DNA of 64,000 bases from NCBI GenBank assembly GCA_003023785.1, contig PXRS01000076.1, positions 1 through 64,000 of the forward strand, given 5' to 3'. The position numbers and the translations under genes were made by a program. Within the stretch, counting starts at the first letter, position 1. Every line of letters begins with the position of its first letter. The stretch comes from Halobacteriales archaeon QS_5_68_33. Lineage in GTDB: Archaea; Halobacteriota; Halobacteria; Halobacteriales; Haloarculaceae. Of the stretch, positions 27,854-37,115 are shown piece after piece. The notes beneath the pieces are model-generated. The model was not told the DNA's origin. It ran no database searches and worked only from the letters and a program-made list of their open reading frames with translations.

Positions 27854-28798
27854 TCAGACGTAGCCGAGTTTCTCCAGTTGCTCCTCGACGTCCCGTTTCG
27901 CCTCCTGGACCTCCGTCCGCTCCTGTTCAAACGTGGGTTCGTACTCGCCGGTATCCGTTGCGGTCGTCTCGATCCACGGGACCTCTCGGAGGACTCGCAG
28001 CGGGATCCCGTAGTGCCCGTAAATCCCCCACTCGCCGATGGCCTCGCCGTGGTCGGAACTGATGACGACCGAGTCGGCCGAGATACTGCTGAGGAGCACC
28101 TCGACGTAATCGAGCACGTAGCGGAGGTTCTCGCGGTACCCCTGCCACTTTTCCTCCCTCGAGACGCGGCCGATCCGGATGTCGCGCCACTGGTTGAGCC
28201 ACTTCTGGTGGAGTTCGGACTCGAAGCCGTCGAACTGGGGCAGGAACGGGTGGTGGGGCTGCATGTAGTGGACGACGAGCCGGTCCGGGTCGAGGTTCCG
28301 CTTGACCGAGACCGCGCGGTCGGTTATGTACCGGGGTTCGAACAGTTCGTCCTCGTCCTCCCAGCCGTAGCGCCACACCTCGTCCAGCAACAGGAAGTCC
28401 TCCGCGTCCAAGTACGTCCCCGTGTGGGGGTTGCCTGTGACCATCGCGGTCTCGGCTTTCTCCTCGGCGAACTCGTCGGTGAAGTTGCTCTCGAGCCACT
28501 CCCCGGAGTTGCTGCCCAGGGACGTGTGTCGCGAGTACGGTTCCAGAAAGGGGTACTCGTCGCGATGGTCACAGGCGACCTCGTCCATGAGGTCGACGCG
28601 ACAGGCGTCGAGGATGACCAGCACGTCCCAGTCGCGCTCGTAGACAGGGACTCCGACGTCGTCCTCGAAGCGGTCGAAGAGCAGGCGAACCGTCTCAGCG
28701 TGTGCGTCGTACGTGACGCGTTTCGTCGCTGTGACCGGGTCCTCGTTCCGATAGTATTTGACTGTCCTGTCGACTCCCTGCCGGAGACGGTCGATCAT
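27854..28798 (-). CDS. Alkaline-phosphatase-superfamily (sulfatase-like) protein, short form
   Basis: A 314-residue AP-fold protein. The metal-site strand is VLVILDACRVDLM and the second site SVVISSDHGEAIGEWGIYGH. The nucleophile region reads HTSLGSNSGEWL rather than a sulfatase Cys motif, so phosphoester chemistry is more likely. Residues PDRLVVHYMQPHHPFLPQF give additional metal-binding histidines. It ends QLEKLGYV, matching the tail of the other three family members here. Start MIDRLRQGVDRTV at 28798. It is shorter than typical sulfatases, probably lacking part of the C-terminal subdomain. Confidence 0.85.
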   Translation of the reverse strand: MIDRLRQGVDRTVKYYRNEDPVTATKRVTYDAHAETVRLLFDRFEDDVGVPVYERDWDVLVILDACRVDLMDEVACDHRDEYPFLEPYSRHTSLGSNSGEWLESNFTDEFAEEKAETAMVTGNPHTGTYLDAEDFLLLDEVWRYGWEDEDELFEPRYITDRAVSVKRNLDPDRLVVHYMQPHHPFLPQFDGFESELHQKWLNQWRDIRIGRVSREEKWQGYRENLRYVLDYVEVLLSSISADSVVISSDHGEAIGEWGIYGHYGIPLRVLREVPWIETTATDTGEYEPTFEQERTEVQEAKRDVEEQLEKLGYV

Positions 28799-28907
28799 AT
28801 GTGTGTCACTGCCCCGTCGCTTGGCCTAAGTATACCCTGCGTAACCGCCGGAGTCGATACGCTTCGCAGGAGTCTCCGAGCCGGCCGGAACTCCGGTGAC
28901 GGCCCCG

Positions 28908-29471
28908 TCAACGGCTCCCCTGGCCGCCGGCCGAGTCGTAGATGTAGCGACCGACTTCGACGGCGACTGGTAACCCGTCGTCGATCCAGACGACGATGAC
29001 CAGCAAGACCATAGCAGTTCTGTACGACAGCGTCGTCAGGTAGACTTCCGGGGTCATGAGTACGTCCAGCATGCGCTGGAACGCGGTCCCCATCCCGGGG
29101 GTCGCGGGGTAGACCGGCCACAGGAGGAACCTGGTGCTACCGTAGTGTCCCTCGATTACAGCCGGGAGCGCATCACCCAGAAGATGAGAGAGATACCCGA
29201 TCGTGAACGCGACCCCCAACGCGAACCGGTCCCGTCGTATCGCGGCGACGAGGACGATGAGACAGAGCGGTGCGGCGACGAGCAGAGAGTGGGTGAGGCT
29301 CCTGGCCGCCGGTAACGCGCCCAGATGATACAGCGGTCTGTCGACGAGGTCGGGGAACTGGGTGCCGGCTGCCACCGCCATCACGAGCAGCCCGTTTCGT
29401 TTCCGGTCCGAAAGCCGCCAGGCGACCGAAACGATCAGATATCCGAGTGCAAGATGTTCCCAGGGCCACAT
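28908..29471 (-). CDS. DUF457/YdjM-like membrane-bound metal-dependent hydrolase
   Basis: A 187-residue membrane protein with about four hydrophobic segments. Conserved His/Asp positions of the LexA-regulated YdjM/DUF457 family are seen in WEHLALGYL, GTQFPDLVDRP, SLTHSLLVAAP and GYLSHLLGDALP. These presumably bind a metal ion at the membrane. Substrate is unknown for the family; within a polysaccharide locus a lipid-linked intermediate is possible but unproven. Start MWPWEHLALG at 29471. It is transcribed in line with the phosphatase-family gene 109 nt downstream. Confidence 0.83.
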   Translation of the reverse strand: MWPWEHLALGYLIVSVAWRLSDRKRNGLLVMAVAAGTQFPDLVDRPLYHLGALPAARSLTHSLLVAAPLCLIVLVAAIRRDRFALGVAFTIGYLSHLLGDALPAVIEGHYGSTRFLLWPVYPATPGMGTAFQRMLDVLMTPEVYLTTLSYRTAMVLLVIVVWIDDGLPVAVEVGRYIYDSAGGQGSR

Positions 29472-29517
29472 GGTGGAGGACGCTCGTCACGCACTCAAAG
29501 AGCCTCCAGCCACTTGA

Positions 29518-29594
29518 TACGGTCGGTTGTGGATCAGTTCCGGATTCGTCGGACCGGTCGGCGAAATACCGGTAAACCGGTCCAACCGACCGTA
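29518..29594. repeat. Dispersed palindromic element, family 1, copy C
   Basis: A 77-bp element with ends TACGGTCGGTTGT and CCAACCGACCGTA. Its interior is inverted relative to copies A, D and F (GGATCAGTTCCGGATTCG on the left side). TGA directly precedes the left end. It lies between divergent genes, so termination is not its only possible role. Confidence 0.85.
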
Positions 29595-29804
29595 CGAGGC
29601 GTCCCAGGCACGGCTCCGCCGACAGCCGGTACGGCAGACCTCGACCGGGTCTCGGCGGTAGATCGCACGTCGCCATTCACGCCCCGTAGCCGGCGTCCGA
29701 ACTGAGCCCTTCCAGGTTATGCGGTGTCTAATAATGAGGTCTGTGCAGGAAAAGCGAACACCGAGACTCGATGAGTGCTATTGAGTACGGGACAGTCGCG
29801 ATCG

Positions 29805-29840
29805 TCGAGCACGGACGAGTCATTGAGCACGGGCGAGTCA
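29805..29840. repeat. Short 18-bp tandem repeat
   Basis: Two adjacent 18-bp units, TCGAGCACGGACGAGTCA and TTGAGCACGGGCGAGTCA, differ at two positions. A weaker third unit starts about 25 bp upstream. They lie about 190 nt before the flippase start and could be an operator or simple slippage product. Confidence 0.4.
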
Positions 29841-30024
29841 ACTTTCCGCGTGTGCGTGAGGCGGTGGGATCTGTCGGTCATACCGGATCTCCGGCAGGGG
29901 TCCCACAGTTGCGACAGCAGTCGTCCGACCGGACGACGAGAGCAGACGTGGTCATCGACAGCCGTAAAGGTGTGACGTCGGACCGTACTTGTATCACCGG
30001 GAACGGGACCGGATACCGAGAGCG

Positions 30025-31527
30025 ATGAGGGACCGATTGCGGTCGTTTATCAGGCGACTGGTTCCGAGGGGGGATGTCCTCGAGCAGACAATAATGAGCG
30101 GCGCGTGGGGCGGGTTGCTGAACGTCTTCTCGCGGGGACTGCAACTGGGGATGCTGGTCCTGCTCGCGAACCTCCTCAAACCGGCGGATTTTGGACTGCT
30201 CGGGATCGGCTTGTTGGTGTTGAGCGGTCTGCGGAACTTCACCACGATGGGGTTGGACGAGGCGGTCATTCAGCGCGAGGAGGACGACGTCAACCGATAT
30301 CTGAACACGGTATGGGGGCTGGAACTGCTCCGCGGGTCCCTGCTCGCGGCGGTGCTCCTGGCGCTCGCGCCGGTCATCGGGTCGGTGTTCGGTGAACCGC
30401 GCGCGCCGGATGTCGTTCGGGTGCTCGCGGCCTCGCCGCTGTTGATGGCGCTTCGTAACCCCGCTGTGGTGTATTTCAGGAAGCGACTCGACTTCCACCG
30501 GGAGTTCGCCTACCAGATGAGCGGCTCCGTCTCGCGCTTCGTCGTTTCCGTCGGGTGGGCGCTGGTTTCCCCGACGGTGTGGGCACTCGTGTTCGGGCTG
30601 CTTGCGTCCGAGGCCATCAAATCGGTCTTTTCGTTCGTCGCTCACGAATACCGGCCGCGGCCGGCGCTCGACCGCGAGCGGGCGGCGGAACTCATCGGCT
30701 ACGGCAAGTGGCTCACGGGTAATTCGATCCTGTATTTTCTCTACAGCGAGGGCGATGACGCCGTCGTCGGGTGGCTCCTCACGTCGACGATGCTCGGGTT
30801 CTACCAGACCGCCTACCGGCTGTCGAACGCGCCGGCGACCGAGATCTCGCAGGTGATCGGCAAGGTCATGTTTCCGGCATTCTCGACGTTGCAGGACGAC
30901 CCCGCAGCGCTCCGTATGGCCTACTACCGGGTGTTACAGACGTCGATGTTCGTCGCCTGCCCGCTCGCGTTCGGTATCGTCGCCGTCGCCGAGGTGTTCG
31001 TCCCGACGTTCATGGGCGAGGAATGGCTGCCGATGATCACGGCGATGCAGCTTCTGGCGGTCTACGGCCTCCTCAGGTCGCTCGGGAAGACGATGAGCCC
31101 GCTCTGGAAAGCGATCGGCCGTCCGGACTACGTCACGAAACTCTCGCTGTTGCGGGTCACACTCATAGCCGTGTTGATCGTTCCGGTGACGAACGCTTAC
31201 GGCATCGAAGGGGTTGCGGGGCTCATCGTCGGGATATTCGTGTTCCCCATGATCCCGCTGGACACGTACCTGATAATCGAGTCGATCGACGGATCCTACC
31301 GGCGGTTCGTCCGGGAACTCGCGTATCCCATGGTCGCAAGCGTTCTCATGTACGGTGCGGTCACGGCTGTCCGCGAGGAGCTGGCCCTCGGCGCGGGCGT
31401 TCTCGAGTTCGTGTTGCTCGTCGTCGTGGGCATCGTCTCTTACGTGGCGGTCGTCGTCGCGCTCGCGTTCAAGTTCGAGTGGGGCATCGAGGACAACATC
31501 CGGGAGATCGTCGACACCGTCGGGTGA
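30025..31527 (+). CDS. Oligosaccharide flippase (Wzx/PST family)
   Basis: Polysaccharide-transporter/MOP-superfamily flippase that moves lipid-linked oligosaccharides across the cytoplasmic membrane, 500 residues. About 12-14 hydrophobic segments are visible. The N-terminus IMSGAWGGLLNVFSRGLQL and the following LKPADFGLLGIGLLVLSG are typical for the family. A central block reads VGWLLTSTMLGFYQTAYRL. The ATG at 30025 (MRDRLRSFIRR) is preferred; an upstream in-frame start adds only a basic, non-conserved dodecapeptide. It is the key export step expected of a cluster with several cytoplasmic glycosyltransferases and is the only flippase in the window. Confidence 0.93.
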   Translation: MRDRLRSFIRRLVPRGDVLEQTIMSGAWGGLLNVFSRGLQLGMLVLLANLLKPADFGLLGIGLLVLSGLRNFTTMGLDEAVIQREEDDVNRYLNTVWGLELLRGSLLAAVLLALAPVIGSVFGEPRAPDVVRVLAASPLLMALRNPAVVYFRKRLDFHREFAYQMSGSVSRFVVSVGWALVSPTVWALVFGLLASEAIKSVFSFVAHEYRPRPALDRERAAELIGYGKWLTGNSILYFLYSEGDDAVVGWLLTSTMLGFYQTAYRLSNAPATEISQVIGKVMFPAFSTLQDDPAALRMAYYRVLQTSMFVACPLAFGIVAVAEVFVPTFMGEEWLPMITAMQLLAVYGLLRSLGKTMSPLWKAIGRPDYVTKLSLLRVTLIAVLIVPVTNAYGIEGVAGLIVGIFVFPMIPLDTYLIIESIDGSYRRFVRELAYPMVASVLMYGAVTAVREELALGAGVLEFVLLVVVGIVSYVAVVVALAFKFEWGIEDNIREIVDTVG

Positions 31528-31550
31528 CGGTGCGGTCGGCAGGGCAGCTC

Positions 31551-31630
31551 TACTGGTCGACAGAGGCCCTGATAGATATTCGCCGAGACGTGGCGGGGGC
31601 GAATTCTATCAACCGTTCTGTCGACCAGTA
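31551..31630. repeat. Inverted-end element, family 2, copy 1
   Basis: An 80-bp element with perfect 14-bp inverted ends (TACTGGTCGACAGA and TCTGTCGACCAGTA). It matches the copy at 49494-49574 with two substitutions and a one-base difference in a G-run. It lies 23 nt after the flippase stop. No reading frame, so a MITE-like element is likely. Confidence 0.85.
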
Positions 31631-31691
31631 TCATAGAGGTCACCGGGCGCCGACGTCACCGATGTCTCTCACCTGCGTGGCCGCCGTCTCA

Positions 31692-31769
31692 TACGGTCGG
31701 TTGTACCGGTGTACCGGTATTTCGCCGACCGATTCGACGAAATCCGGAACTGATTGACAACCGACCGTA
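31692..31769. repeat. Dispersed palindromic element, family 1, copy D
   Basis: A 78-bp, near-consensus copy with ends TACGGTCGGTTGT and ACAACCGACCGTA. Its right end directly abuts the TGA stop codon of the minus-strand GH26/alginate-lyase gene (31770-31772). It lies between that gene and the convergent flippase gene, 61 bp from the family-2 element. Confidence 0.9.
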
Positions 31770-34700
31770 TCACTCGGCGCCGTGAGTCAGTGTGACATGT
31801 CCCAGAAGCCGAATGTCGTAGTGGGGACGGCCACTGATCTCCGAGGGGTTGTCGATAGCGCCCTTGAACTCGCCCCAGTGGGCGTAGGCAAGTTCGAACG
31901 TTGAGGTGGATTCCTCGACCGACGAACCGGCGAGTCGCTCGTCGTTCCACGACCACGCCGAGGTGTCCTCCGTGTACTCCTCCAACCAGTTGAACGCTTT
32001 CCACAGCGAGGAGCCGCTTTTCCTGTCGCTCGGCGCGTTGTAGTCGTACAGTTGCGTATCGTCGTACCGCTCGAAGACCAGCAGCGACATCATCATCGCC
32101 TTCAGGTTGTAGGCGCTGTATCCGAACGCGCCGCTCCGGTGCAGTTCGTGTGTGAATACACCGTTCCTGTTCGGGTCGGCGCTTCCGTCGTAGGCGCGGC
32201 CGTCCCTGTAGTTGTTTACGAAGTCGTTCCACGGTCGCTGTTTGCCGTCGTCACACGTCCGGCACTGCCCTTTCCACATGCAACGTGCCGTCTCCATCCT
32301 GGCGTCGTCCTGGAGATACGCCGCGGACACGGTCCTGTCGGCGATGCGCCAGGCCCATTTGTTGTTGTACTCACAGAGGTCACTGTCCGGATACGGCTCG
32401 GACGCGGTGAAGGTGTCGTGTCGGTCGCTGACCCACTGCTGGAGCGCGGACTCGGCGTCGGGCGAGTCGCCACCATCCCACGGGCGTGACCCGTCATAGT
32501 TGTTCCAGGCGGCGTGGCCGCGGACGAGCGCCGCCGCGTACACGAAGGCGGGGATCGTGATGTGTTGTTCGATGGTCGTCTTGTTGTTGACGATGTCCGT
32601 CGTCGGCTCCATGTAGGTGTCATCGGCGAGACACCAGTGGTGGAGGATTTCGACGGTACGCTCGGCGTATCTGTCCTCGCCGGTGAACTGATACGCGAGG
32701 CCGCAGTCACGGGCCCACTCTGACATCCTGATGGCGTTCAGGTAGTCGTCGCGGTCGGTCGTCTGCTTGAAACGGTGGTCGCCGCCGTCGTCAGTCACCG
32801 ACCGGAGCGTGGTCGACAGCGCGGCCTTCGCGTCCGAGATGAGCTCGTCGTACGCGTCTTCCCAGGGCTGTTGCCCGTTGTCGACGCGCTGTTTCTGCGT
32901 CTGGAGCTCGCTCTCCGTAACGAAGACGTAGTTCGATGACGTGGTTTCGGTGCCGTCATCGGTGTTACCCCCGTCGTCGAAGTCTGTGGATGCGCCGCCG
33001 AAGGTACCACGGTATCGCTCCGCCGCCGCGCCGAAGTCGAACTCGCCCGCGTCAGCGAGTTCGTGGGCCGTCCCTGGCGTGTCGTGCTCGAAGTACGCGT
33101 GGAACAGCACCTCGTGGTCCTGCATCCAGTCGTACATCTTCTGGACGAAGGTGGGGTTTACGTCGCCACCCCACTCCTCCTCGTCGTTGCTGAGCCCCCA
33201 CTCGGGGATGGCAATAGGGCTGTTGACGTCCGTGGCGAGGTCCGCGATGTCGTTCAGCCCGACGCCGTCGGATCCCCACTTGTTCCCTCGACAATGATTC
33301 TCCTCCCAGACGTACTCCTGGACGGTTTTCCGGTCGGTGTCGCTCGCGGTGTCGTAATCGATCCCACCCGGCGCTTGCGCGGGCTTCTCGTAGGCGGGTG
33401 CGGAATCGTAGATGTCCGCGCCGACGATGGCGTACTCCGCGCCGGGATAGTGGGCGAGAACCTCGCTGGTCGGCATCTGTGCGGAGTGGACCAGCGGTGC
33501 CCAGACAGTCTCCAGGTCGTCGCCAAGCACCTCCCGGCAGGACTCGACGACCTGTCGGTATCCTTCGGCCCACGTCTCGGGAGACACGTCGGTACCGACC
33601 GGCGAGTACGGCGCGACCTCGATATTGAATTCGTTCCCGATCCGGAGAACCAGCGTCTCCGACGTGAACCCGTCGGCCGCGAAGTTCTCCGCCATCTCTC
33701 GGAACCTGTCGTTGTGCTCTCCGGCAGCGAGGTCGCGAAGCGCAGTCGCCTGCCCGACGTCGTCAACTTCCTCGTTGGGAAGCATCGGAATGTGGGGCAG
33801 GAATATCCGGTTTTTCCCGTTTGCGACCCACTCCGGGAAGTCACGTGTGTCGAAGTCGACGAAATTATGCCACTTGCGTTTGCCGTGACCGACCGAAGCT
33901 GCCTGTGCCTCCTCGTCGAACCACGACTCGTACGGGCCGAACTGCTCGGCGTACCAGCGCCACGCGCCGTTCGAGACGGTCCCGGGGTCAAAGACGTCGC
34001 TGTTCGACCTGTCGTTCTCGCTGTCGTCGGGCCCGCAGTCGCCGCTGGATGGGTCGAGGACGTCGCTGGTCTCGCCGGAGGGCGGGGACTGCGCCAGCCA
34101 GCCGATGAAATGCCAGTTGCCGTCGCTACTGCCCGAGTAGAACCCGCGCCCTTTCTCGTGGCTCTCGTCCTCGATGAACGCAAGGTGGTGGTCCGAGGGG
34201 TCGTGTTTGTTCAGGTGTTTGGGTTTCATGACCTGGACAAGGCGCTCGTCCGAACGGTCACTGTTTTTCTTCGGGCTGATGGATCCGCTGGTCGTCTCCG
34301 CTGGCCGACTCTGTTCGAGCCATCCGACGAAATACCACTTCCCGTTGCCGCCGGTGTAGAATCCGCGCCCCTTCTCGTGGCTCTCGTCCTCGATGAGCGC
34401 GAAGTCGTGGTCACCCGGCACGTACTGTTTCAGGTCCTCCGGCCGGTAGACCTGGATCAGACGATGCGTGGTTTCGGTTGCATCCTTCGCCGGCGTAACT
34501 GTCCCGGAAGCCGTCTCTTCCGGGCGGGTCTGTGAGAGCCACCCGGTGAATGCCCACCGGCTGGAGCTGGTTCCGGAGTAGAAGCCGCGACCACGTTCGT
34601 GCTCGTTCCGCTCGATCAACGCGAGGTGGTGGTCGCTGGGAGCGCTTCCACACAGGCCACTCGGTTTGGGCACCTGCCGCAGCCGGTGTCCATCGCTCGC

Positions 34701-34928
34701 CGAAGCCACCCCCGTTCCGATGGTCGCGATGCCTGCCGACGCACTGATTAATTTGAGCATACTTCGCCGGGATGCTCCCGACGGACTGGTTTCAGGCCCA
34801 CGAGAGGCCTGTTCGGTCCCGCTCGCGTTCAGCCGGTCTGACCCGTTGAAAGTACTGTTTAGGATACCGTTACCAAAACCGACTGTATCGATAAGCTCTT
34901 CCAACTGACGGATACGACTTCCATCCAT
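31770..34928 (-). CDS. Secreted fusion: three novel repeats, GH26-like domain, alginate lyase domain
   Basis: A 1052-residue exported protein. A twin-arginine signal (RRSMLKLISASAG, Arg54-Arg55) follows an unusual 50-residue lead. Three ~73-residue repeats begin near residues 83, 157 and 230, each with HHLA-IE--EHE-GRGFY-G then FxGWL-Q. I do not recognise this repeat; carbohydrate binding is a guess. Residues about 320-645 resemble a GH26-type (beta/alpha)8 domain, with candidate acid/base Glu433 (RIGNEFN) and nucleophile Glu576 (IPEWGLS). Residues about 667-1050 resemble the alginate-lyase family domain (ADRTVSAAYLQDD, LYDYNAPSDRKSG), also present in the gene at 35411. It likely cleaves a mannose- or uronate-containing polysaccharide outside the cell. 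The stop codon abuts repeat copy D. Confidence 0.8.
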   Translation of the reverse strand: MDGSRIRQLEELIDTVGFGNGILNSTFNGSDRLNASGTEQASRGPETSPSGASRRSMLKLISASAGIATIGTGVASASDGHRLRQVPKPSGLCGSAPSDHHLALIERNEHERGRGFYSGTSSSRWAFTGWLSQTRPEETASGTVTPAKDATETTHRLIQVYRPEDLKQYVPGDHDFALIEDESHEKGRGFYTGGNGKWYFVGWLEQSRPAETTSGSISPKKNSDRSDERLVQVMKPKHLNKHDPSDHHLAFIEDESHEKGRGFYSGSSDGNWHFIGWLAQSPPSGETSDVLDPSSGDCGPDDSENDRSNSDVFDPGTVSNGAWRWYAEQFGPYESWFDEEAQAASVGHGKRKWHNFVDFDTRDFPEWVANGKNRIFLPHIPMLPNEEVDDVGQATALRDLAAGEHNDRFREMAENFAADGFTSETLVLRIGNEFNIEVAPYSPVGTDVSPETWAEGYRQVVESCREVLGDDLETVWAPLVHSAQMPTSEVLAHYPGAEYAIVGADIYDSAPAYEKPAQAPGGIDYDTASDTDRKTVQEYVWEENHCRGNKWGSDGVGLNDIADLATDVNSPIAIPEWGLSNDEEEWGGDVNPTFVQKMYDWMQDHEVLFHAYFEHDTPGTAHELADAGEFDFGAAAERYRGTFGGASTDFDDGGNTDDGTETTSSNYVFVTESELQTQKQRVDNGQQPWEDAYDELISDAKAALSTTLRSVTDDGGDHRFKQTTDRDDYLNAIRMSEWARDCGLAYQFTGEDRYAERTVEILHHWCLADDTYMEPTTDIVNNKTTIEQHITIPAFVYAAALVRGHAAWNNYDGSRPWDGGDSPDAESALQQWVSDRHDTFTASEPYPDSDLCEYNNKWAWRIADRTVSAAYLQDDARMETARCMWKGQCRTCDDGKQRPWNDFVNNYRDGRAYDGSADPNRNGVFTHELHRSGAFGYSAYNLKAMMMSLLVFERYDDTQLYDYNAPSDRKSGSSLWKAFNWLEEYTEDTSAWSWNDERLAGSSVEESTSTFELAYAHWGEFKGAIDNPSEISGRPHYDIRLLGHVTLTHGAE

Positions 34929-35410
34929 GCGTTAGCGAATCATTAAACACCTGTTATGAGGGTTCTGCCGAGTTGGTTGCCGGTAAATATTCTTTCCATT
35001 TCATTTTTGCCTCATTCTCTCACCGATTGGGATTATTTCAGTACCAGATGGTTGTATTATTACACTTCATAATGTGGAATAATGTCGAATTACTTGAGCC
35101 GCGATTGCGGAATAGGTTTGTAGTATCTTTTTGCTCGCCGCTCTGGTAGGGATAATCCGGCGAAACCCCCTACGATTCCGGCCGCTCGGACGGGTCTAAC
35201 TCGGGACAGGTCTCATACCGGGCGAACATCGGGCAAATTCCGGTACCGGGGTTAGGAGGGCGAGACCGGTGACGGAGGAACGGGGAGCGTTTGGGTGGGG
35301 TCCGCTACCGGTCATGTCGTTGCCAGGGGGACCCCCGCTTGCGGCGGTCGAAACACTGGAACTGTGCTCACCTATGGCAGGGGCGGCAACTCGCGCCGGG
35401 TTGTCCGGGG
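34929..35410. other. AT-rich intergenic region
   Basis: About 480 nt between two minus-strand lyase genes. The part at 34960-35160 is markedly AT-rich compared with everything around it (for example GTAAATATTCTTTCCATTTC and ATTATTACACTTCATAATG) and must include the promoter of the large fusion gene. No gene is supported. The composition suggests recent acquisition or a strong regulatory region. Confidence 0.6.
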
Positions 35411-36871
35411 TTATCCGTCCGAGAGGTCGAATCGGTTCGCGTGAGTCAGCGAGGTCCAGCCGAGGTGTCTGATGTCGTACGTCGGTCGACCGGCCGACCG
35501 AACCACGCTGAGGTACTCGGGGCTTTCCCACAGCGAGTGGGCGATCTCGAACACCGATGCGTAGGTTTTCATCTCGAAGTTCGTCACGCTGTCCGACCCT
35601 TTCCCCCACTGCCACCGCGAAGGTAATTTCATGTACGGGCTCATGAATTCGAACAGCTTTCTAAGCGTCGACCCGTCTCCCGGGTCCGTCGGTGCGTTGT
35701 AGCCGTACAGGTCGACGTCGTGCTGTCGTGCGACCTCCGCGGTCATCGTCAGCGCCTTCATGCCGTAGACGTGATAGCCGAACCCGTCTTCACGCGCCAG
35801 CTCGCGTTTGAGATACCCTTTCCCGGACAAGGACGGTCTGTACTGGCTCCAGGGCCGGGGTCGCTCCTTGTCGTGGGCGACGGTTTCGCACTTCCCTCGC
35901 CACATGCAAAACGCCTTCTCCAGGCGAGACTGGTCGTCGAGATAGCTCGCCGCACTCGCGAGCGTGGCGATGCGCCACGCCCATATATTGTTGTACTGGT
36001 AGTACTTCGGAGCGGGGATCGAACTGACGAACGAGCCGACCCAGTCGGCAAACGTCGCTTCGAGGTCGTCGCCGGTCTTCTCCGTCCAGTACGGGTGGCC
36101 GTCGAGGAAGGCGGCACCGTACCACAGCTTCGGTATCGTGACGAACAGCTCGATCCCGGTGTTGTTGTCCGCCATGTTGCCGTCGGGTTTCATCCGCGTT
36201 TCCGGGTCGTGACACCAGTGGTACAGCAGGTCGATGGCCCGTTCGGCGTACTCGTCCTGTCCCGTGAACCAGTAGGCGAGTGCCGTGTCCCGGACGGCCG
36301 TGGTCATGTCGATCGCCGCGTGGTAGTCGTGGCGGTTCTCGTCTTTCCCGAACCTGTGTGGGTCGTCCCAGTTCGGGGCGCCGTCGTCAACGACGCTGCG
36401 CGCCTCCATCTCGAGCGCCTCGTCGGCGTCACGGATCGCCCGGGTGTACGCGTTGACCCACGGTTTCCGGCCGTCCCTGACGCGCTCGGCGACGGCCTTC
36501 AGCTCGTCGTGCCCGACGTACACGTAGTGGTCGCGAGACGGCACGGGCGTCAGTGTCGGTGTCGGCGTCGGCGACTGTCTTCCCGTCCGGCTATTCGAAC
36601 GGGTTCCGGACGTTGACGTCGGCGTCCCTGTCAGTTCCGTCTCCAGCGGGGTCGGCCGCTGGCTCTCTCCGCCGGAACCGACCCCGAAACAGCCGGTGAG
36701 ACCGGCCGTTCCTGAAGCGAGGAAGGCGAGCACCGAACGCCGACTCCTCGCGTTGTCCGATCCCCCGTCGTCCTCACCCGCTCGTTCACTCCCCGAACGC
36801 CGGTCGGTTTCTAGCTCTGCCTGGCCCCCCTCGCGACTGCTCTCCAGTTCCCGAGGGATCCCGTCGGTCAT
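35411..36871 (-). CDS. Alginate-lyase-family lipoprotein
   Basis: A 486-residue predicted lipoprotein. A Tat signal (ARSRRSVLAFLASG) ends in the lipobox GLTGC with Cys61, after an acidic lead of about 40 residues. A Thr/Pro-rich linker (TPTPTLTPVPS) precedes an alginate-lyase-family alpha/alpha-barrel domain at about residues 115-480. The domain has YWFTGQDEYAERAIDLLYHW, IWAWRIATLASAASYLDD and LYGYNAPTDPGDGSTL, and closely parallels the C-terminal domain of the fusion at 31770. Expected to degrade or edit an acidic polysaccharide at the cell surface. It shares the long pre-signal N-terminus with the fusion protein. Confidence 0.85.
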   Translation of the reverse strand: MTDGIPRELESSREGGQAELETDRRSGSERAGEDDGGSDNARSRRSVLAFLASGTAGLTGCFGVGSGGESQRPTPLETELTGTPTSTSGTRSNSRTGRQSPTPTPTLTPVPSRDHYVYVGHDELKAVAERVRDGRKPWVNAYTRAIRDADEALEMEARSVVDDGAPNWDDPHRFGKDENRHDYHAAIDMTTAVRDTALAYWFTGQDEYAERAIDLLYHWCHDPETRMKPDGNMADNNTGIELFVTIPKLWYGAAFLDGHPYWTEKTGDDLEATFADWVGSFVSSIPAPKYYQYNNIWAWRIATLASAASYLDDQSRLEKAFCMWRGKCETVAHDKERPRPWSQYRPSLSGKGYLKRELAREDGFGYHVYGMKALTMTAEVARQHDVDLYGYNAPTDPGDGSTLRKLFEFMSPYMKLPSRWQWGKGSDSVTNFEMKTYASVFEIAHSLWESPEYLSVVRSAGRPTYDIRHLGWTSLTHANRFDLSDG

Positions 36872-37115
36872 ACCACGGACTACGTCCGGGCCGGCAAGAG
36901 TAATTGTTGATTACCGGGTTCCAGGCGACTGCACGAACGACGGACGACCGGAAAGCGCTTGCTATCCCGGGGGTTGCGAACCCGGACAAGTGGCGACCGA
37001 TGGATGCCGATTTTCGCCTCTCCCCGGGGTTGGGCCGCATGGACCGGGAGAAAGAGGCTCCTAACCGGGCGGTATTCGCCATACACTAATACCCGGGGCG
37101 CTGGAACGGCCTGCG

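Larger units (their letters stand above)
29472..30024. other. Divergent intergenic region containing repeat copy C
   Basis: About 550 nt between the DUF457 gene (minus) and the flippase gene (plus). It contains family-1 repeat copy C (29518-29594) and a short tandem repeat (29805-29840). The remainder, including an AT-richer stretch near 29720-29760, presumably holds the promoters. No supportable gene. Confidence 0.6.

Noticed and set aside
29771-30028. Short plus-strand frame upstream of the flippase
   Set aside because: It consists of the 18-bp tandem repeat and non-conserved sequence, overlaps the flippase start and has no family match.
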